Shown here: in pieces, positions 18,694 through 26,826 of the stretch
How the letters are laid out: each line of letters begins with the position of its first letter
Numbering within the stretch: the first letter of the stretch is position 1
Source of the DNA: Ezakiella sp.
GTDB taxonomy: Bacteria; Bacillota; Clostridia; Tissierellales; Peptoniphilaceae
DNA: 64,000 nt
Direction: 5' to 3'
Assembly (NCBI GenBank): GCA_022778715.1
Contig: JALFRW010000005.1
Location: 62,001 to 126,000, forward strand
Position numbers and translations under genes: made by a program
Notes under the pieces: model-generated
Told to the model about the DNA's origin: nothing
The model's database searches: none
The model's input: the letters and a program-made list of their open reading frames with translations, nothing else

Positions 18694-18952
18694 GGAAGCT
18701 CGCGCAGGTTCTTTTGAGAGTAATGACCTTATTGTCACGGTTTCTCCGGCAGATAGCGGAATTAATATCGGAATAAACAGCGTGGTTTCAGATATGTATT
18801 TTGATTCAATAAAATCCACAGTTTTGGAGGAATTAAAAGAACTAGGTGTTGAAAATGCGAATGTTACAATTGATGACAGAGGAGCCCTTCCTTTTGCAAT
18901 CAAGGCAAGAGTTAAAACTGCAGTTATGAGGGGGTCTGGTGATGAATTATAA
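18674..18952 (+). CDS. citD: Citramalate/citrate lyase gamma subunit (acyl carrier protein)
   Basis: A 92-residue acyl carrier protein. Ser16 in AGSFESNDL corresponds to Ser14 of enterobacterial CitD, the attachment site of the phosphoribosyl-dephospho-CoA prosthetic group. DDRGALPFAIKARVKTA is the conserved C-terminal helix. In this operon the complex is expected to cleave (S)-citramalate rather than citrate. A GGAGG occurs 10 bases upstream of ATG 18674, inside the beta-subunit gene. Confidence 0.9.
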   Translation: MPRKINKEARAGSFESNDLIVTVSPADSGINIGINSVVSDMYFDSIKSTVLEELKELGVENANVTIDDRGALPFAIKARVKTAVMRGSGDEL

Positions 18953-19805
18953 GACGATGCTTTTTATTCCGGGAAATAATCCGGGAATGTTAATGAGTAT
19001 GGACGTGCTAGGTGCTGACGCATATATTGTGGACCTTGAAGACGCTGTTAGTCTTGACAACAAGGACGCCGCAAGAGATATGGCGGTTTCATATTTAAAT
19101 ACATTCGCCGGAGATAAACCTTACGACATCTTCGTTAGAATCAATCCACCGGATACGCCATTTTTTGAAAAAGACGTGAAAGCTTTAAAACAAACAAAAA
19201 TTGAAGGACTAATGCTTGCAAAAGCTGACACTGAAAACATAGAAATTTTAGACAAAAAACTAGATGGCACAGATCTTAAAATCTTTGCACTAATCGAAAC
19301 TGCAAGTTCTCTTGAACTATCCTATTTTGTGCTAAGCAAAGTTAAAAGAACGGTGGGTGTGCTTTTAGGAGCTGAAGATTTAACTTTGGACCTTGGTGCA
19401 AAGCGTACAAAAGAATCCAAAGAAATCGAGTATGCACGTGCAAAAATTGTTGCATCGGCAAAAGCTGCCGGCGTTCAAGCAGTAGATACTCCATGGACAG
19501 ATACCGACGACATGGAAGGTTTAAAGTTGGACACTCTAAAGGCAAAAGAAATTGGAATGACCGGTAAAGCTCTTATTTCACCACGCCATGTGGATGTAGT
19601 TAATGAAGTGTTTGCTCCGACAAAAGAAGACATCAATCATGCACTACGCGTGTTTAAGGCACTTGAACAAGCTAAAAAAGAGGGTAAGGGGGCATTTAGC
19701 TTAGACGGAAAAATGGTTGACAAACCAATAATTTTGCGTGCAACTGACGTGCTTAAACAATCGGGCGAATTTACGGAGGCTATGAATGAACTCATTACTA
19801 AATAA
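18942..19805 (+). CDS. citE: Citramalate/citrate lyase beta subunit
   Basis: A 287-residue HpcH/HpaI-fold aldolase subunit. FIPGNNPGM, IVDLEDAVSLDNKDAAR and LLGAEDLTLDLG are the usual CitE landmarks, with acidic Mg2+ ligands in VDLEDAV and the GAEDL region. It releases pyruvate from citramalyl-thioester. The start could be GTG 18939 or ATG 18942; GAGGGGG spacing favours the ATG. It overlaps citD by 11 bases. Confidence 0.93.
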   Translation: MNYKTMLFIPGNNPGMLMSMDVLGADAYIVDLEDAVSLDNKDAARDMAVSYLNTFAGDKPYDIFVRINPPDTPFFEKDVKALKQTKIEGLMLAKADTENIEILDKKLDGTDLKIFALIETASSLELSYFVLSKVKRTVGVLLGAEDLTLDLGAKRTKESKEIEYARAKIVASAKAAGVQAVDTPWTDTDDMEGLKLDTLKAKEIGMTGKALISPRHVDVVNEVFAPTKEDINHALRVFKALEQAKKEGKGAFSLDGKMVDKPIILRATDVLKQSGEFTEAMNELITK

Positions 19806-21252
19806 AGATTATTTAAACGCAGAATACAAACCTGTGGATAAAACCAATAAATCGAGCAAAATTTTAGAAAATATGGATTCGCTTTTTGATAAATTAGATT
19901 TAAAAGACGGAGCTGCAATTAGTTTTCATCATCACTTAAGAAACGGCGACTTTGTCACAAATATGATTATGGCTGAAATAAAAAAAAGAGGCATTAAAGA
20001 TTTAACTCTCGTTCAATCTTCAATTTTCCCTTGCAACGAACCGCTTGTTCCGTTAATCGAAGATGGCACGATTAAAAATGTTATCACTTCATATATGTCG
20101 GGACCGGTGGCACAAGCGATTTCAAATGGCAAATTAAAAGGCACGCTCGTGATGCAATCTCACGGCGGCAGAGCTCGTGCAATCATGGAAGGCAGCATCA
20201 AAATCGACGTTGCATTTATTGCAAGTCCTGCAACAGATGTTCATGGAAATATTTCTGCAACAGAAGGCAGCGCATTCTGCGGAGTCTTGGGATACGCTTA
20301 TGCAGACTCAATTATGGCGGAGAAAAAAGTTGCAATAACAGACACAATTTTAGACTATGAAAGCAAGACGGAAATTCCAAGCGAAAGAATTGACTATATA
20401 GTAAAAGTGGACAAAATCGGGGATCCAAATGGAATAATCTCGGGCACTACGAAAATCACAAAAGACCCAGTTGGACTAAGAATTGCACAAAAAACTGTGG
20501 AAGTAATGGTTGCAACGGGACTTGTAAAAAACGGAATGAACTACCAATCAGGTGCCGGCGGAGTTAGCCTTGCAGTTACAAAATTTCTTGGTGACTATAT
20601 GGAAGCTAACGAAATAAAGGGCGGATTTGCTTCCGGTGGAGTGACCGGCGACTTGTGCGACATGAAAAATCGCGGACTATTTGAAAAAATATACGATGTA
20701 CAATGTTTCGATCTAAAGAGTGCAGAAGATATTAAAAACGACCCAAACCATATTTCAATGTCTGCTGAAAAATACGCTTCACCATATCACGACCCAATCG
20801 TAAATGGGCTCGATTTTGTAATACTCGGCGCAACAGAAATTGACACCAACTTCAACGTAAATGTAACTACCGGTCACGACGGTGTAATCATGGGCGGTTC
20901 CGGCGGACACCAAGACACAGCATACGGCGCTAAAGTTTCAATCATAGTTTCTAAATTATTCCAATCCAGAATTCCACTAATCGTGGACAGAGTTGGTGTA
21001 ATTTCAACCCCGGGCGAAACGATTGACGTCGTGGTAACCGAAAGGGGAGTTGCAGTTAATGAAAACAGAAAAGACTTGCTCGAACTTTTAAAATCAAAAG
21101 GCATAAACGCAATGACTATTTCCGAACTAAAAGAATTGCAAGATTCAATTATAGGAAAACCTGAAAAACAACAAGAAAAAGAACGCCGTGCAATCGGATA
21201 TATGGAATATCGCGATGGACAAGTTTTAGACGTAATTTATGAAGCAAAATAA
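19786..21252 (+). CDS. citF: Citramalate/citrate lyase alpha subunit (acetyl-ACP:citramalate ACP transferase)
   Basis: A 488-residue CoA-transferase-fold protein. ISFHHHLRNGDFV, SHGGRARAIMEG and GHDGVIMGGSGGHQDTAYGAK are typical of CitF. It exchanges acetyl for citramalyl on the carrier protein. GGAGG at 19775-19779 selects ATG 19786, overlapping citE by 20 bases. It ends the operon at a strong terminator. No ligase (CitC) or prosthetic-group genes (CitX, CitG) follow, so activation must be encoded elsewhere. Confidence 0.94.
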   Translation: MNSLLNKDYLNAEYKPVDKTNKSSKILENMDSLFDKLDLKDGAAISFHHHLRNGDFVTNMIMAEIKKRGIKDLTLVQSSIFPCNEPLVPLIEDGTIKNVITSYMSGPVAQAISNGKLKGTLVMQSHGGRARAIMEGSIKIDVAFIASPATDVHGNISATEGSAFCGVLGYAYADSIMAEKKVAITDTILDYESKTEIPSERIDYIVKVDKIGDPNGIISGTTKITKDPVGLRIAQKTVEVMVATGLVKNGMNYQSGAGGVSLAVTKFLGDYMEANEIKGGFASGGVTGDLCDMKNRGLFEKIYDVQCFDLKSAEDIKNDPNHISMSAEKYASPYHDPIVNGLDFVILGATEIDTNFNVNVTTGHDGVIMGGSGGHQDTAYGAKVSIIVSKLFQSRIPLIVDRVGVISTPGETIDVVVTERGVAVNENRKDLLELLKSKGINAMTISELKELQDSIIGKPEKQQEKERRAIGYMEYRDGQVLDVIYEAK

Positions 21253-21276
21253 AAGGAGACTGGAGTCTCCTTTTTA
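21251..21276 (+). terminator. Rho-independent terminator of the glutamate fermentation operon
   Basis: AAAAGGAGAC (21251-21260), loop TGGA, then GTCTCCTTTT (21265-21274) and more T. Perfect 10-bp stem. Confidence 0.9.
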
Positions 21277-21540
21277 TTATATATCTTTAATGTATTTAAT
21301 TTAATAAAGTGGTAAAAAAACTTTTTATTAGGTGGAGTTATATACTTCAAAATAGACGTTATAAAGACAAATTAATCTATAATCGCTTCTTTATTGTTAA
21401 AAAACAACTTTTATGGACAACTTAACACATTAATACCATCAAGAGAGTTTAATAAAATAAATGGTATTAAAAGTCAATAAATATATTGTTCTTCTATTGT
21501 TCCATATTAGGATATAATAAATTATGAAAATAGTAAAGAG
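21277..21540. other. Non-coding stretch with an inverted repeat
   Basis: AT-rich, no gene seen. TTAATACCAT (21430-21439) and ATGGTATTAA (21461-21470) are perfect 10-base inverted arms, and TATAAT at 21513-21518 precedes the decayed gene that follows. Confidence 0.4.
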
Positions 21541-21742
21541 GTGCAGCATGATTATATATCTGCAAGAGAAGCTGCGAAAAAAATGGGGAATGTCTCAAAG
21601 GAGAGTTGCAGTTCTTTGTTCTTAGAATAGAATTAATGGAGCAAAGATATTGCTAAGCAATTCCGATCCGAAAAACACAGATCCTAACGACAATGATGAT
21701 TTATATTCAGATTTTGAAGTAAAAAGAGTAGAGGCAACAAAA
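21541..21742 (+). pseudogene. Decayed helix-turn-helix DNA-binding protein gene
   Basis: Starting near GTG 21541 the frame reads HDYISAREAAKK, then continues one base shifted as KKWGMSQRRVAVLCS, stop, NRINGAK. Together this is the start of a small HTH family (ISAREAAKKWGISQRRV...CSENRI) common in Firmicutes. The damage is an extra A in the A-run at 21577-21583, a TAG where Glu is expected (about 21623), and an unrelated tail ending with TGA near 21742. The family call is from memory of that motif. Confidence 0.6.
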
Positions 21743-21760
21743 TGATTAATTTAAAACTCA

Positions 21761-21912
21761 AAGTTAAGAGGAAAAATAAATGAGTTATTAATTTCAAATT
21801 TTTAGGGGATTATGAGTAAGAAAAATTTTGAAGAATGGTTATCAGAGTTTGGAGTAGTATAGCAGATTATCATTATTATATTGATTTTTAAGAAGTAGTA
21901 TATAAATGGAGG
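21761..21912 (+). pseudogene. Remnants of a DpnII/MboI-like restriction-modification locus
   Basis: Frame 21761-21805 reads KLRGKINELLISNF then stop, like the last residues of a Dam-type adenine methylase. AGGGG and ATG 21812 then start MSKKNFEEWLSEF, which stops after 16 codons; one frame over, SIADYHYYIDF, stop, EVVYKW continues at 21856-21912. NF-EWLS followed by ADxxYYxDFxKVYK is how DpnII-type (GATC) endonucleases begin. The rest of the enzyme is absent. The methylase part is the weaker call. Confidence 0.5.
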
Positions 21913-22086
21913 ACAATATATAACTAGAAAAAGTTAAGAAATTCTTTTAAAAGTACAATTTAAATGATCGCATTCATGAGTTTGAGAAGTCGAGTGGAGT
22001 AGTTTAATTACAGATGAAGCTTTCGACTGCGATATGAGAAGAATTGTGAAGTCGTTTACATTTATGGTGGCGGGTAGCCTATTTTA
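21906..22086 (+). pseudogene. Decayed YbaK/ProX-like aminoacyl-tRNA editing protein
   Basis: ATG 21906 opens MEDNI, stop, LEKVKKFF, stop, KYNLNDRIHEFEKSSG. After a frameshift near 21995 it continues ITDEAFDCDMRRIVKSFTFMVAGS. This order matches the N-terminal half of YbaK-domain proteins (VEKVKKFF...DRIxEFE-SSATVELAAEALGC...IAKTLSF). It has two stops and at least one shift and stops where the convergent CDF gene ends, so it is 3'-truncated. Confidence 0.6.
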
Positions 22087-23235
22087 ATTGCTGTAGTCGA
22101 CGTCCGGAGTGATTTGCACTTCGTATTCAGGGTAGATTTCTTTTATTTCGCGTTTTATCATGTCGAGTGCTGTATTTATGTCGACGTCAAAGCTTAGCAC
22201 TACGTCGAAGCGCATAACGTTTTCTTCAGTGTATGCATAAAATCCGTGGAACTGTAGAGCCCATTTGTGAGCGAGCACGAGTTCTTGAACGTTTTTTCTG
22301 ATTTCGGCGGCTTTGTCATTTTTGGTGTTTAGCGAGTACACACCAACGCTAAGTAAAATTATTTCCAGTTTTTCGTATACTTCGTATTGCAATTTTCTGG
22401 TTAGTCGGTCCACTTCGTCAACTGTCATCGTATCCGGAAGTTCCAAGTGAGCGGTACAGTAGAATTTGTTTGGACCATAGTTAAAAAGCGCCAAGTCATA
22501 AACTCCGTTGACTGCGTCTTCTGCTTGCAAAATGCTTTTTACTTTGTCGATTGTTTCTTTGTCTGCTCTTTGCCCGATGATGCTATTTATGGTTTCGCCC
22601 ATCATTTTAAGGCCGGATCTAATCATAAATGCTGATATTACGATTCCAACGTATGCTTCAAGCGACACATTCCGGAGCATAAATATTACAGCAGAAATTA
22701 GCACCGAAAGAGAAATAATTGCATCAAAAAGTGCATCCGAGCCTGAGGCGATGAGTGCCATGGATTTCACTTTTTTCCCTTCTCTTTGAACATATTTTCC
22801 CAAAATGAGTTTTGCTACAACAGTGATTCCGATAATTACAATTGAGGTCACGCTGTAATTTGCGACTGACGGATTTATTATTTTTTTTATGCTTTCTAAG
22901 AGCGAGGTGATGCCGGCACACAAAACGAGTGCCGACACCGCCATCGCATTAATATATTCAATTCTGCCGTGACCCATTGGATGCTTTTTGTCAGGCTTTC
23001 TCGAGGCGAGCTTTTCGCCAATGATTGTGACGACGCTTGAGAGCGAATCGGACAAATTGTTTATGGCGTCTAGGATAACTGCGATAGAGTTTGTGATAAG
23101 ACCAATTGAGACTTTTATTCCGGCGAGCGCAAAGTTTGTGATGATTCCAACGATGCTAGTTCTTATTATTATTTTTCCGCGGTCTTTGGCGAGCTTACCC
23201 AAGTCATGATTTTCGTTTGACAATTTTGTCACCAC
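22084..23235 (-). CDS. Cation diffusion facilitator (CDF) family metal exporter
   Basis: A 383-residue CDF protein with six transmembrane helices (to about residue 215) and a cytoplasmic metal-binding C-terminal domain. The transport-site residues are visible as NNLSDSLSS in helix 2 and DALFDA in helix 5; HPMGHGRIEYINA is the family signature after helix 2. The C-terminal domain is longer than usual, ending PEYEVQITPDVDYSN. The start is uncertain: GTG at 23235, or TTG a few codons later that is better spaced from AAAGGTGG. Metal specificity is not readable. Confidence 0.88.
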   Translation of the reverse strand: MVTKLSNENHDLGKLAKDRGKIIIRTSIVGIITNFALAGIKVSIGLITNSIAVILDAINNLSDSLSSVVTIIGEKLASRKPDKKHPMGHGRIEYINAMAVSALVLCAGITSLLESIKKIINPSVANYSVTSIVIIGITVVAKLILGKYVQREGKKVKSMALIASGSDALFDAIISLSVLISAVIFMLRNVSLEAYVGIVISAFMIRSGLKMMGETINSIIGQRADKETIDKVKSILQAEDAVNGVYDLALFNYGPNKFYCTAHLELPDTMTVDEVDRLTRKLQYEVYEKLEIILLSVGVYSLNTKNDKAAEIRKNVQELVLAHKWALQFHGFYAYTEENVMRFDVVLSFDVDINTALDMIKREIKEIYPEYEVQITPDVDYSN

Positions 23236-23273
23236 CTTTATATTGTCTAAAAAATGTATGTATTTTTACTATT

Positions 23274-23302
23274 ATAATGCTCCAATAAATGTTTTTTGTC
23301 AA
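23274..23302 (-). promoter_or_regulatory. Promoter of the CDF gene
   Basis: On the minus strand a perfect TTGACA (complement of 23297-23302) is followed after 17 bases by CATTAT (complement of 23274-23279); a TATAAT three bases further on would need a 20-base spacer. Confidence 0.5.
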
Positions 23303-23320
23303 GCGAATAACATTTTAATG

Positions 23321-23350
23321 CAAAAAAAAAGCACAATTTAATCTTGCGCT
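23321..23350 (-). terminator. Terminator of the minus-strand MATE gene
   Basis: On the minus strand AGCGCAA and TTGTGCT form a 7-bp stem with one G-U, followed by a run of nine T. The stem overlaps the end of the coding region. Confidence 0.7.
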
Positions 23351-24714
23351 AATTTTTTTTGCTGTTTCATGTACATTATAAAACCAAAACCAACTGTGAT
23401 TGCATTAGATAAGAGCATTGAAATCCAAATTCCAGTTGAGCCTAGGTTTGTGTAATATTTTAGTGCCATAATGATCGGCAAACGGAGCAGCCACAATCTA
23501 GCAAGTGATAAAAACATTGTAAATTTAGTTTTTCCAAGTCCTTGGAAGTAGCCGTTAATTGCTGAGAAATATCCCATAAAAAATGTGATTGCTGCGGAGT
23601 AGTACATATATTCGCTCGCTTGCCGCCAAAGTTCAATGTCTGTTTTATCTTTAATAAAGATTGAAAGTAGCGGGTCTTTAAAAATTATTAAAATTGCCGC
23701 AGCAAAGATTGAGAAAAACGTGATTATACTATTTGCACGCACGAAAATTTCTTCGGTTCTTTTATTTTTCCCGGCACCGTAATTTTGTCCGATAATTGAA
23801 GTTAGTGCCATGCCGATGCCCATTGATGCTTGGTTAAAAATGTCTGAAATTCTGTTTCCCATAGCAAATGCGGCAAGAGTTGTCGTGCCATAGCTTTGAA
23901 TAAATCCGTTTAAAATTGTAAATCCGATCGCTTCGCCGGAGTTTCCAAGGGAAGCTGGCACAGAAATTCCAAACATGGTCTTTACGATTTTGGAATTGTA
24001 TTTAAATTCTTTGAAGTCTATTTTTATTTCGGATTCTTTTCGAACCACGCCGATTGAAATTACCACTAAAAGCACTTTTGAAATTACAGTTGCCCATGCA
24101 GCACCGCGAAGTCCCATGTTTAATCCCGGGATTCCAAGCACGTTTTCAAAAATGAAAAATGGATCTAAAATAACATTTGCGAGGGATGAAATTGCCGAGA
24201 TAACTGTGATGGATTTAGTCATGCCTTGTGCATTTAAAATTGCTTGATAGCCAAAAAAAATCAGGTCAAATATTAATCCGATTGCATTTATTTGCAAAAA
24301 AGTTGTAGATTTTTGGAGAAAAGAGCCTTTTACACCCATCCATTTTAATGCAAATGGGGAAACAAAAAATAGCATTGCAGTAAAAACTATTCCCATTATG
24401 ACTGAAATTATAAGTGTGTGCATGGCGTAGTTTTGTGCGTCATTTTTTTTGCCGGCTCCAAGCTTTTGACTCATAAGCGATGTTGCAGCTACATTTATTC
24501 CAAGTCCAAAAGCGATGAATAAATATTGAAGCGGCCAAATAAAGGCGGTAGCTGCGTAATCTTCACTTGAAAGTTGTGCTACATATATGCCATCCACTAC
24601 GCCGTATAAGGTCTTTGTTAAGTTTGAAATCATGAGCGGAACGGATAGCCGCATAATTACTTTTGAAATATCTCCGTTTGTAATAAAATTTATTTTACTT
24701 TGTCTGTTTTGCAT
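23338..24714 (-). CDS. MATE family efflux transporter
   Basis: A 458-residue membrane protein with twelve predicted helices in two homologous halves. VPLMISNLTKTLYGVVDGIYVAQL and the second-half SVPASLGNSGEAIGF are equivalent starts of the two MatE domains. It exports organic compounds in exchange for Na+ or H+. GAGAGG precedes the ATG and an extended -10 (TGATATAAT, complement of 24747-24755) lies upstream. A second MATE gene is divergent from it. Confidence 0.88.
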   Translation of the reverse strand: MQNRQSKINFITNGDISKVIMRLSVPLMISNLTKTLYGVVDGIYVAQLSSEDYAATAFIWPLQYLFIAFGLGINVAATSLMSQKLGAGKKNDAQNYAMHTLIISVIMGIVFTAMLFFVSPFALKWMGVKGSFLQKSTTFLQINAIGLIFDLIFFGYQAILNAQGMTKSITVISAISSLANVILDPFFIFENVLGIPGLNMGLRGAAWATVISKVLLVVISIGVVRKESEIKIDFKEFKYNSKIVKTMFGISVPASLGNSGEAIGFTILNGFIQSYGTTTLAAFAMGNRISDIFNQASMGIGMALTSIIGQNYGAGKNKRTEEIFVRANSIITFFSIFAAAILIIFKDPLLSIFIKDKTDIELWRQASEYMYYSAAITFFMGYFSAINGYFQGLGKTKFTMFLSLARLWLLRLPIIMALKYYTNLGSTGIWISMLLSNAITVGFGFIMYMKQQKKLAQD

Positions 24715-25097
24715 TTTTTCCTCTCAACAATATGTATTAATATTATATTATATCATAAAGTAAACTTTTTTAAAAATATAATTGATTCATATACTATGTT
24801 TAAGAGCGATTATAAAATTGAAAAATAAAGCTATTGTAAAATTGAACAATTTTTTATATAATACATATTGTAGATATTGCATATTTATATAATATTAAAA
24901 GGCGATATTTTTGTAGATTATTAGTTTTAAGCAGAAATTGATTAGATGAATAGGAAAAGCTTTTTTTTGGTATTTTAATCACATATTAAAATCGTGTGAC
25001 TTTGATTTTGATTTACTTATAATCCGAAAATCACCACAGATTAATGTGGGTGAGCGGCTGAAATTGTTATATATAAATTATGCAGAAAGGAGATTTT
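24715..25097. other. Divergent region between two MATE genes
   Basis: About 380 bases. Minus side: TGATATAAT (complement of 24747-24755). Plus side: TATAAT at 25018-25023 followed by an 8-bp hairpin (TCACCACA 25031-25038 with TGT/GGGTGA 25045-25053, one bulged G) in the predicted leader. No gene seen. Confidence 0.4.
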
Positions 25098-26489
25098 ATG
25101 AATTACAGTAATACAAATGAAAATCCAATGGCTTATAAGCCGGTAAATAAACTTTTATATTCGCTTGCGGTGCCGGCAGTAATTGCAAATGTGGTGAATT
25201 CACTTTATAACATTGTGGATCAAATTTTTATTGGGCAAGGTGTTGGTTTTTTGGGAAACGCGGCAACGAGTATAGCATTTCCGCTCACCACAATTTGTAT
25301 GGCTATCGGACTTATGACGGGAATTGGCGCAGCATCAAATTTCAATCTGGAGCTGGGACGTGGCAATTCGAAAAAAGCAAAAGCGGTGGCAGGAACTGCT
25401 GCGGGCATGCTTTTAATTATAGGTGTAGTTCTATGCATATTAGTGAGAATTTTTTTAAAACCGCTTATGATCCTATTTGGTGCGACAGACCAAATAATGA
25501 ATTATGCAATGGAATATACAGGTATTACTTCGTATGGAATTCCTTTTTTGCTATTTTCAACCGGAATTAATCCGCTCGTACGCGCGGACGGTTCGTCCAC
25601 ATATTCTATGATGGCAATCGTGATCAGTGCAATTTTAAATACAATTTTAGACCCTATTTTTATTTTTGTGTTTGATATGGGAATTGCAGGTGCTGCATGG
25701 GCAACCGTAATAAGTCAAATTTTGTCGGCTATAATTTTAGTTATGTATTTTCCGAGATTTAAATCGGTAAAGTTTAATAAAGACGATTTTATACCAAGAT
25801 GGAACGAAGTAATAACAATTGTTTCGCTTGGAATTACATCTTTTGTATTTCAATTTTCAAACTTGATTATTCAAATAACTTCAAATAATTTACTTAAAAT
25901 TTATGGTGCGAAATCGGTTTATGGAAGTGACATTGCAATTGCAATTGCAGGAATTGTCGCAAAAGTAAATGTTATATTTATATCAATTGTTATTGGAATG
26001 GTGCAAGGTGCGCAGCCGATTTGCGGATACAATTATGGTGCAAAAAAATTCACCAGAGTTCGAGAAACTGTAAAACTGCTTTTAAAGACAAATTTTATAA
26101 TTTCGCTTGTTGCATTTGCAATATTTCAAATCTTCCCTCGACAAATCATATTGATTTTTGGCAGCGGAAATGATTTGTATTTTGAATTTGGGATAAGATA
26201 TATGAGAATATTTTTAGCACTGATGTTTTTAAATGGAATACAAATCTCAATTTCCACATTCTTCCCGGCAATTGGAAAAGCTCGCGAAGGTGCACTTTTG
26301 GCACTTTCTAAACAAATGATTATATTATTGCCTCTTATGGTGATTTTACCAAAGTTTTTTGGTCTTGATGGAATAATTTATGCAGCACCTACGGCAGATT
26401 TACTCACATTTATTCTCGCAGTATTTTTTATGACTAGAGAAATGAAGAAAATGCCAAAATATGATGAGGCAGTGATAGAAACAAATTAG
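25098..26489 (+). CDS. MATE family efflux transporter (second)
   Basis: A 463-residue MATE protein, clearly distinct from its divergent neighbour but sharing LDPIFIF and GAAWATVISQ-type segments. Second-half motifs include GAQPICGYNYGAKKFTRV. ATG 25098 follows AAAGGAG by 5 bases; an in-frame ATG at 25080 precedes that site and is rejected. The protein belongs to the DinF/NorM-like branch often annotated as multidrug exporter; the substrate is unknown. Confidence 0.88.
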   Translation: MNYSNTNENPMAYKPVNKLLYSLAVPAVIANVVNSLYNIVDQIFIGQGVGFLGNAATSIAFPLTTICMAIGLMTGIGAASNFNLELGRGNSKKAKAVAGTAAGMLLIIGVVLCILVRIFLKPLMILFGATDQIMNYAMEYTGITSYGIPFLLFSTGINPLVRADGSSTYSMMAIVISAILNTILDPIFIFVFDMGIAGAAWATVISQILSAIILVMYFPRFKSVKFNKDDFIPRWNEVITIVSLGITSFVFQFSNLIIQITSNNLLKIYGAKSVYGSDIAIAIAGIVAKVNVIFISIVIGMVQGAQPICGYNYGAKKFTRVRETVKLLLKTNFIISLVAFAIFQIFPRQIILIFGSGNDLYFEFGIRYMRIFLALMFLNGIQISISTFFPAIGKAREGALLALSKQMIILLPLMVILPKFFGLDGIIYAAPTADLLTFILAVFFMTREMKKMPKYDEAVIETN

Positions 26490-26790
26490 AAGAATATCAA
26501 AAAACTTGATTGTCGCTTTTGATTAATTGTACACTATAATCACGGAAGTAGAAACTATATTAAGAAAAACAAATTTGACAAGAAAGGAAATTTAAATATT
26601 ACGAAGAGAGAACCAGTAAATTAAAAGAAAAATAATGAATATTAAATTTCCGGGAAATCTTCTAATATTTAAATTAGAAAGAACATATTGGGAAAGTAGC
26701 TTATTTTTAGAATATACAATTTTTTATAATTCAAATTAGGAAAACTTAATGACGATAATTTCTATGTCATTTTTGAATGTAAAAAACACA
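26490..26790. other. Intergenic stretch
   Basis: About 300 bases of AT-rich sequence between convergent genes. A 34-codon frame at 26636-26740 has no ribosome site. I see nothing I can identify. Confidence 0.3.
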
Positions 26791-26820
26791 AAAAAAAAGG
26801 AGCTTAAGCTCCTTTTTTAA
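26791..26820. terminator. Bidirectional terminator between MATE and symporter genes
   Basis: A palindrome centred on AGCTTAAGCT (26801-26810), with A-run on the left and T-run on the right, able to stop transcription from both sides. Confidence 0.85.
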
Positions 26821-26826
26821 ATGAAT

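Noticed and set aside
21277..22083. An insertion sequence or transposase in the decayed strip
   Set aside because: No transposase motif or terminal inverted repeats with target duplication were seen; the recognisable fragments are an HTH protein, a restriction enzyme and YbaK.
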